64,000 bases of DNA, from assembly GCF_024713945.1 (NCBI RefSeq), contig NC_134685.1, positions 1,917,001-1,981,000 on the forward strand, in the 5' to 3' direction. Position numbers and translations under genes: made by a program. This document shows, in pieces, positions 59,492 through 64,000 of the stretch; within the stretch, counting starts at the first letter, position 1, and each line of letters begins with the position of its first letter. The notes beneath the pieces were generated by a model. The model was not told the DNA's origin. It was given only the letters and a program-made list of their open reading frames with translations, and searched no databases. This stretch comes from Dermatophagoides farinae (taxonomy: Eukaryota > Arthropoda > Arachnida > Sarcoptiformes > Pyroglyphidae).

Positions 59492-61797
59492 TACTGAAAT
59501 GATGATGAGACATGATGATGATGGACCTTGAATTCAAATATCAGTTCCATCATCATCATCATCATCATCATCGTTGATGTCATTTTTTTTTTGCTGGCCA
59601 CACACACACACACTACACACAAAAATGCTACTGTCATTCATTTGAATACGATAAGAATAAAAAAACAAACAAACAAACACTCCCACATATTATATATATA
59701 TGAAACACCTACACATCTTTTATTCTTTGTTTTTTTTTTATCTGAAAAAACAAACAAACAAACATTATGTGTGTGTATGTGCGTGTTTGAAAAATCACAC
59801 AATGAAACAACAAACAATAATATGATTAAAGGTTTCCGTTATTTGAAACAAAAGACAAATAACAACAACAACAACAACAACAACAACAAATTTCTGTTTA
59901 ACACTTTATTGTCACTATATGTGGTTATTTATTACTTGTTTCAATGTTGAAGGAATAGTGGAAAAAAAAGAAGGGCACGGATTTTGGAACAGCATATTTT
60001 TTTTTCCTCAAAAAGCAACAAGTGTAAAAGAAAAATTGTCAACAATGATGATGATGATGATGATGGAATAATTATCCATCGAATCATTAGACAGAGATAT
60101 ATACACTTGAATTTTCATTTTGTTTCATTGTAACAATCAATGTTTAAATAGTCGGCACTATTATTATTTGACATTCGAATCTTTCATTCATAAACAGCAG
60201 AAGAAATAAAAATTGTTTTGGATCAAAAAATGGAAACAATGGATTGTATCATCATCATCATCATCGTCATTATGTTGATGAATCTTTGAATTCAATAGCT
60301 CGATTCATCATCATCATCATCATTATCATCATCACCATAATTATGGCTTCAAAGTGAATATTTTTTTTTCTTTTTCTCTCTAATTCAATCATCATCATTT
60401 TTTGTTTATGGTGAATGAATAAACAAATGAATAGAATGAATCGACTCAAAGTAAATGTATAACCTTGTTAAGCCATTTGTGTGTATTTGAATTTTTATTT
60501 TTTCTCTGATTGTGCGTGTGTGTGTGTGTGTGTGTGTGAATCTTGAAACAAAATATTTGGCCAAATTTTTTCATTGTAGAAACAATAGATCAAATGGAAT
60601 GGTTTTGAATTTTATTTTTTTATTTTTTTGTTTATTCAATTCAATTCAATTCAAAAAAAAAATCCAATCAATAATCAATTGATTGTTGTTGAATGGGGGC
60701 GAATGAAAAAAAAAATATAACCGAAAGTGTAGCAATAGTGATTGATTGATTGATCAAGATTTTGTTTTGTTTATTCAACAACAACAACAACAAAAACTAA
60801 TAATTCAATGTGGGTGGACAAACAATCGACATAATGATGAAATCTAGAGAGAGAGATAGAGAGATCTATAGAATTCAATTAATCAAATATATCATCGTTT
60901 TGTGACCATTCATATTCAGCTCATCACGCATGCTCGAATCGAATTTAAATGTGAATGAATTTGGAATTTGAACGACACAAAAATCGATTTTTTCATTGAA
61001 TAGAATAAAATGGATCAAAGATTCGGTTGATTGATTCCTTTTTTTTCATCTCTTTCTTTATCTCTATTTTCATTATCATCATCACCATCACCATCATATA
61101 ACAATCGATATGAAGCCGGTTAATTCACACATCTCATCATATGCTATATTCACAATTCTTTCTTCTTTCTACTTTTTTTTTCTATTTTACCAAATCAATA
61201 CGAATTGTCAAACATACAAAATTTGAATACCGAACACACACGGTAATTGGCGTCAAAATCATCATCATCATCACCATTACCGACAACAACAGCAATCATC
61301 AATCAATTTAAATAAAGAAAATCTTTTCACAACCTCAATTTCAATCGTAAAGTTAACGAATGGAATACAAAAGGTAAAAAAAAATTTCAATAATTTTAAA
61401 AACGATAAATCGATTGTATCGAATCAATTTTTTTTCATTTAGCCAACAATTTTGATGATGATAATTCATTCAATTGTCACTATGATGTTCATGACCGTGT
61501 GTGTGTGTGTGTGTGATTCGGAACAAATTTCCCTGAAAAAATGGTGAAAATAGCGGATCAATTAATGATGATGATGGATCGTATATCTGGATCATAGGAT
61601 GATATTAAGAAATCTTTTCGGGTCAGGTTAATTGAATATTTCAAAAATTCATTCATTTCATTCATTAAATTCATCGATGTATTCATAGATGAACGACAAT
61701 ACGAACAAACAACGACAACAACAGCAGAAGAAAATTTTTCATTTAAAATATTGTATTTCACCATCTTGAAATGAATAATGGAACAATAACGACGGAT

Positions 61798-61833
<36 letters not shown>
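61798..61833. repeat. (ATC)n microsatellite
   Basis: About twelve perfect ATC units, the longest of many ATC/GAT runs that are the commonest simple repeat in this window. Confidence 0.9.
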
Positions 61834-62978
61834 GGATCATCATCATCAATGTTGATTTGAACTTTAAAAAAGTGGAAAAAAAAGAAAATTCAATTTTCTT
61901 CTTTTTCTTCCGAAAAAACCATTGGATTACACTATATATCCGGGGGATTTTGATGAATGAATGAATTGTATAAACTAAATGTCATATAGCGTGTCATTAT
62001 CATTATTATCGTCATCATTATCATCACTTTAACAACAACAACAACAAAAAAAATCCAATCAATTCAATGTCTCGATATTGTGTCATATTATGAACGGAAA
62101 AAAAAATTTCCATTCCGATACTACTACTACTACTACTACCATTTAGGTGATGTGATTTTTTCATTCATTCATTCATTCATTCATTCTATTCGATTCTATT
62201 CTTTGGTATGAAATGAATGAAAACAAGAAGATGAAAAAAAAAACAACGAAACAACAACAACAACATTGACACACACACACACACACATACATACAAAAAA
62301 AAGGGTCAAAAGAAAAATTTTGACCGAAAAAAAAAATACAAATTGAATTCATTGTGTGTGTGTGTGTGATTGAATTATTAAAATGAAAAAAAAAATTTGT
62401 AAAGTTTTCGTTGTTATACTACTACTACTACTACTAACACAATGTTTTACATTCATATATTTTTTTTTCTATCTTTCTTCAGGTTGATTGAATCTAATTT
62501 GTCTAAATTCAAAGTTTTCCGATATATATTGTATATGTGTATGTGTATGTAATACATATTATTGTTTACCCTACATTTTTTTGTAGTATAAAATCCTTAT
62601 GAAAAATTCAAGTTCGAGGACACACACACACACACACAACAGGATAAGAAGAAAAAAAAAGTAGGACAAATCGACGGTCGGTTTTGGGTTTTGGTTTTTG
62701 GTTTTTTTCTTTTGGATAGATAATGGCATGACCATTGTGTATATGGCCATTCATATATATATATATTCTACCTGATGATGACCTCGATTTCTTTTTTTTT
62801 TTTTTTTTTGTTTTTTGTTTTCATTCATTCGATATATATAAATTAAAAGACCTAACTTGGCTTGATTTTGGATTATTTTTTTTTTTTCTCATTGGTTGTA
62901 GGTAGTAGTAGTAGTATACTAGTTTATTATAGGAAAAACATTGGAATTCAAACAATTTATTATACCGGGAAATCATAT

Positions 62979-62980
<2 letters not shown>

Positions 62981-63016
<36 letters not shown>
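62981..63016. repeat. (GT)n microsatellite
   Basis: About 18 GT units followed by AAGT. It produces Val/Cys and His/Thr frames on the two strands that are not genes. Confidence 0.9.
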
Positions 63017-63018
<2 letters not shown>

Positions 63019-64000
63019 GTATGGCGCCCGATTCAATCAAAAACAAAAAAAACAATCTGGAAATCATCCAATGTGTTGTGTGTGTGTGTATATGTCTTTG
63101 ATTTAATCAAAATCAAAATCTGATCATGGAAAAAAATACCAAGAATGTATACATTATTACATCATTTATGAATGTGAATGAAAAATTTCGAATGTTTTGA
63201 TTATACGAAATTCGAGCATTGTCATTTGTCGTCGTCGTCGTTGTTGTTGTTCTTGTTGGTGGTAATTATTTACAATTTACAAATTAAAATTTGTATAAAA
63301 AAAATAGAAAAATTACTTGATAATTAATCCATTTAATAATAAAAATGTTCATCAATCAATCAATGATGTTAATGGGATTCACCGTAACGAAAATAAACAA
63401 ACAGTTTGTCAATAATCTATGATTAAAGCATATATATACAATATAATCATCGTTGTCGTCATCATCATCATAAATCTATAATAGAATCAAATCAAATACA
63501 GAACAAGATAATCTACTTGTTGTTGTTGTTGTTTTTTCTTCCATCATCATCAAATTGATCAACAAATAAGCAAAAAAAAAAATCAAATCAAATCAATGAT
63601 AATCAATTCAGGTTCAAATAAGAATCATCATCATCATCATCATCGAAGAGAGGTAAAAACAATTTTTTTTTCTTTTCAAATATTTGGCTGAAGATTAATT
63701 GATCACATATATTTTTTTCTTTAGACTATGTCTTTAGGCTTCCGGGGGCTACTTGATAAATCTTGTTCTTGATATCTTTTTTGCTTTTGAAAGAAGTTTT
63801 TTTTTATTTACGATTGAATTAATTGTAAATTGTATGGTGATGGTGGTGGCCACATATATATGGAATAAACTGGTTCTCTTGTTGATTAATATATATTGAT
63901 TTGATTAAATGAAACGAAACGAAAAGAATCAAACCATCATCATCATCAACACAATCAACAAGATTTTTGTTTTGCCATTGATGATGATGATGATGTCCAT

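Larger units (their letters stand above)
59492..64000. other. Repeat-rich region to the window end
   Basis: AT-rich DNA after the choline-kinase gene with ATC runs (59555-59573, 60249-60266, 61798-61833), CAA runs (59863-59890), TG runs (60520-60540, 61497-61514, 62981-63016), TTCA/CATT tetranucleotide runs (62161-62187), ACT runs (62122-62139, 62419-62435) and poly-T (62792-62810). No convincing exon was seen on either strand. The choline-kinase 3' UTR occupies its start. Confidence 0.5.

Noticed and set aside
59528-59950. 140-residue plus-strand frame after the kinase gene
   Set aside because: Built from ATC, CA and CAA repeats in the 3' flank.

Overview
The window looks like nuclear DNA of a small-genome arthropod, most likely an astigmatid mite of the house-dust-mite type (Dermatophagoides or a relative). 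This is inferred from very AT-rich DNA packed with ATC/GAT, CAA and TG microsatellites, compact genes with introns of about 50-100 bp, animal-type proteins closest in layout to arthropod and vertebrate families, and homopolymer Q/N/H/S runs in most proteins. No species marker was available, so the species is not proven.

Layout. 1-8.8 kb: simple repeats with at most one candidate exon. 8.8-20 kb (+): a 12-exon EPLIN/LIMA1-like protein with two LIM domains. 21.1-21.7 kb (+): an orphan protein with one C2H2 finger. 22.3-23.0 kb (+): PDE6D, with an apparent one-base frameshift. 23.9-25.5 kb (+): an SH3BP5-type RAB11 exchange factor with an optional in-frame 66-bp exon. 25.7-27.3 kb (-): a two-pass membrane protein with a NIT-like ectodomain. 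30.3-32.2 kb (+): CTDSPL2-type phosphatase. 33.0-33.7 kb (+): isochorismatase-fold protein. 34.2-35.1 kb (+): HUS1. 35.4-35.9 kb (+): ribosomal protein uL14 (RpL23). 38.2-40.2 kb (+): LASP.

From 40.8 to 47.2 kb the character changes to a graveyard of mobile and broken sequence: an intron-bearing tRNA-Glu(UUC), an hAT-like relic, a Tigger/pogo-like MITE set exactly against it, a broken Q-rich/coiled-coil gene with a decapeptide repeat, a GC-rich repeat island, a frameshifted TOPBP1 fragment, a Ty1/copia relic and a second tRNA-Glu 5' half. 47.6-51.2 kb (-) encodes a selectin-like receptor (FTP/F5-8C, C-type lectin, three sushi domains, mucin stalk, TM, tail) whose signal-peptide exon was not found. 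57.4-59.5 kb (+) is a choline-kinase-type gene cut within a coding exon by an 851-bp piggyBac-like element with perfect TTAA duplication. The rest is simple-sequence DNA.

Themes: actin-associated LIM proteins (EPLIN-like, LASP), membrane-trafficking factors (PDE6D, SH3BP5) and the DNA-damage checkpoint (intact HUS1, dead TOPBP1 copy). No operon-like system or CRISPR was seen. The observations most worth checking are the exonic piggyBac insertion, the repeat-filled tRNA intron, the output-less NIT-like receptor and the orphan C2H2 protein. Gene models were spliced by eye from GT-AG signals, phase and homology.
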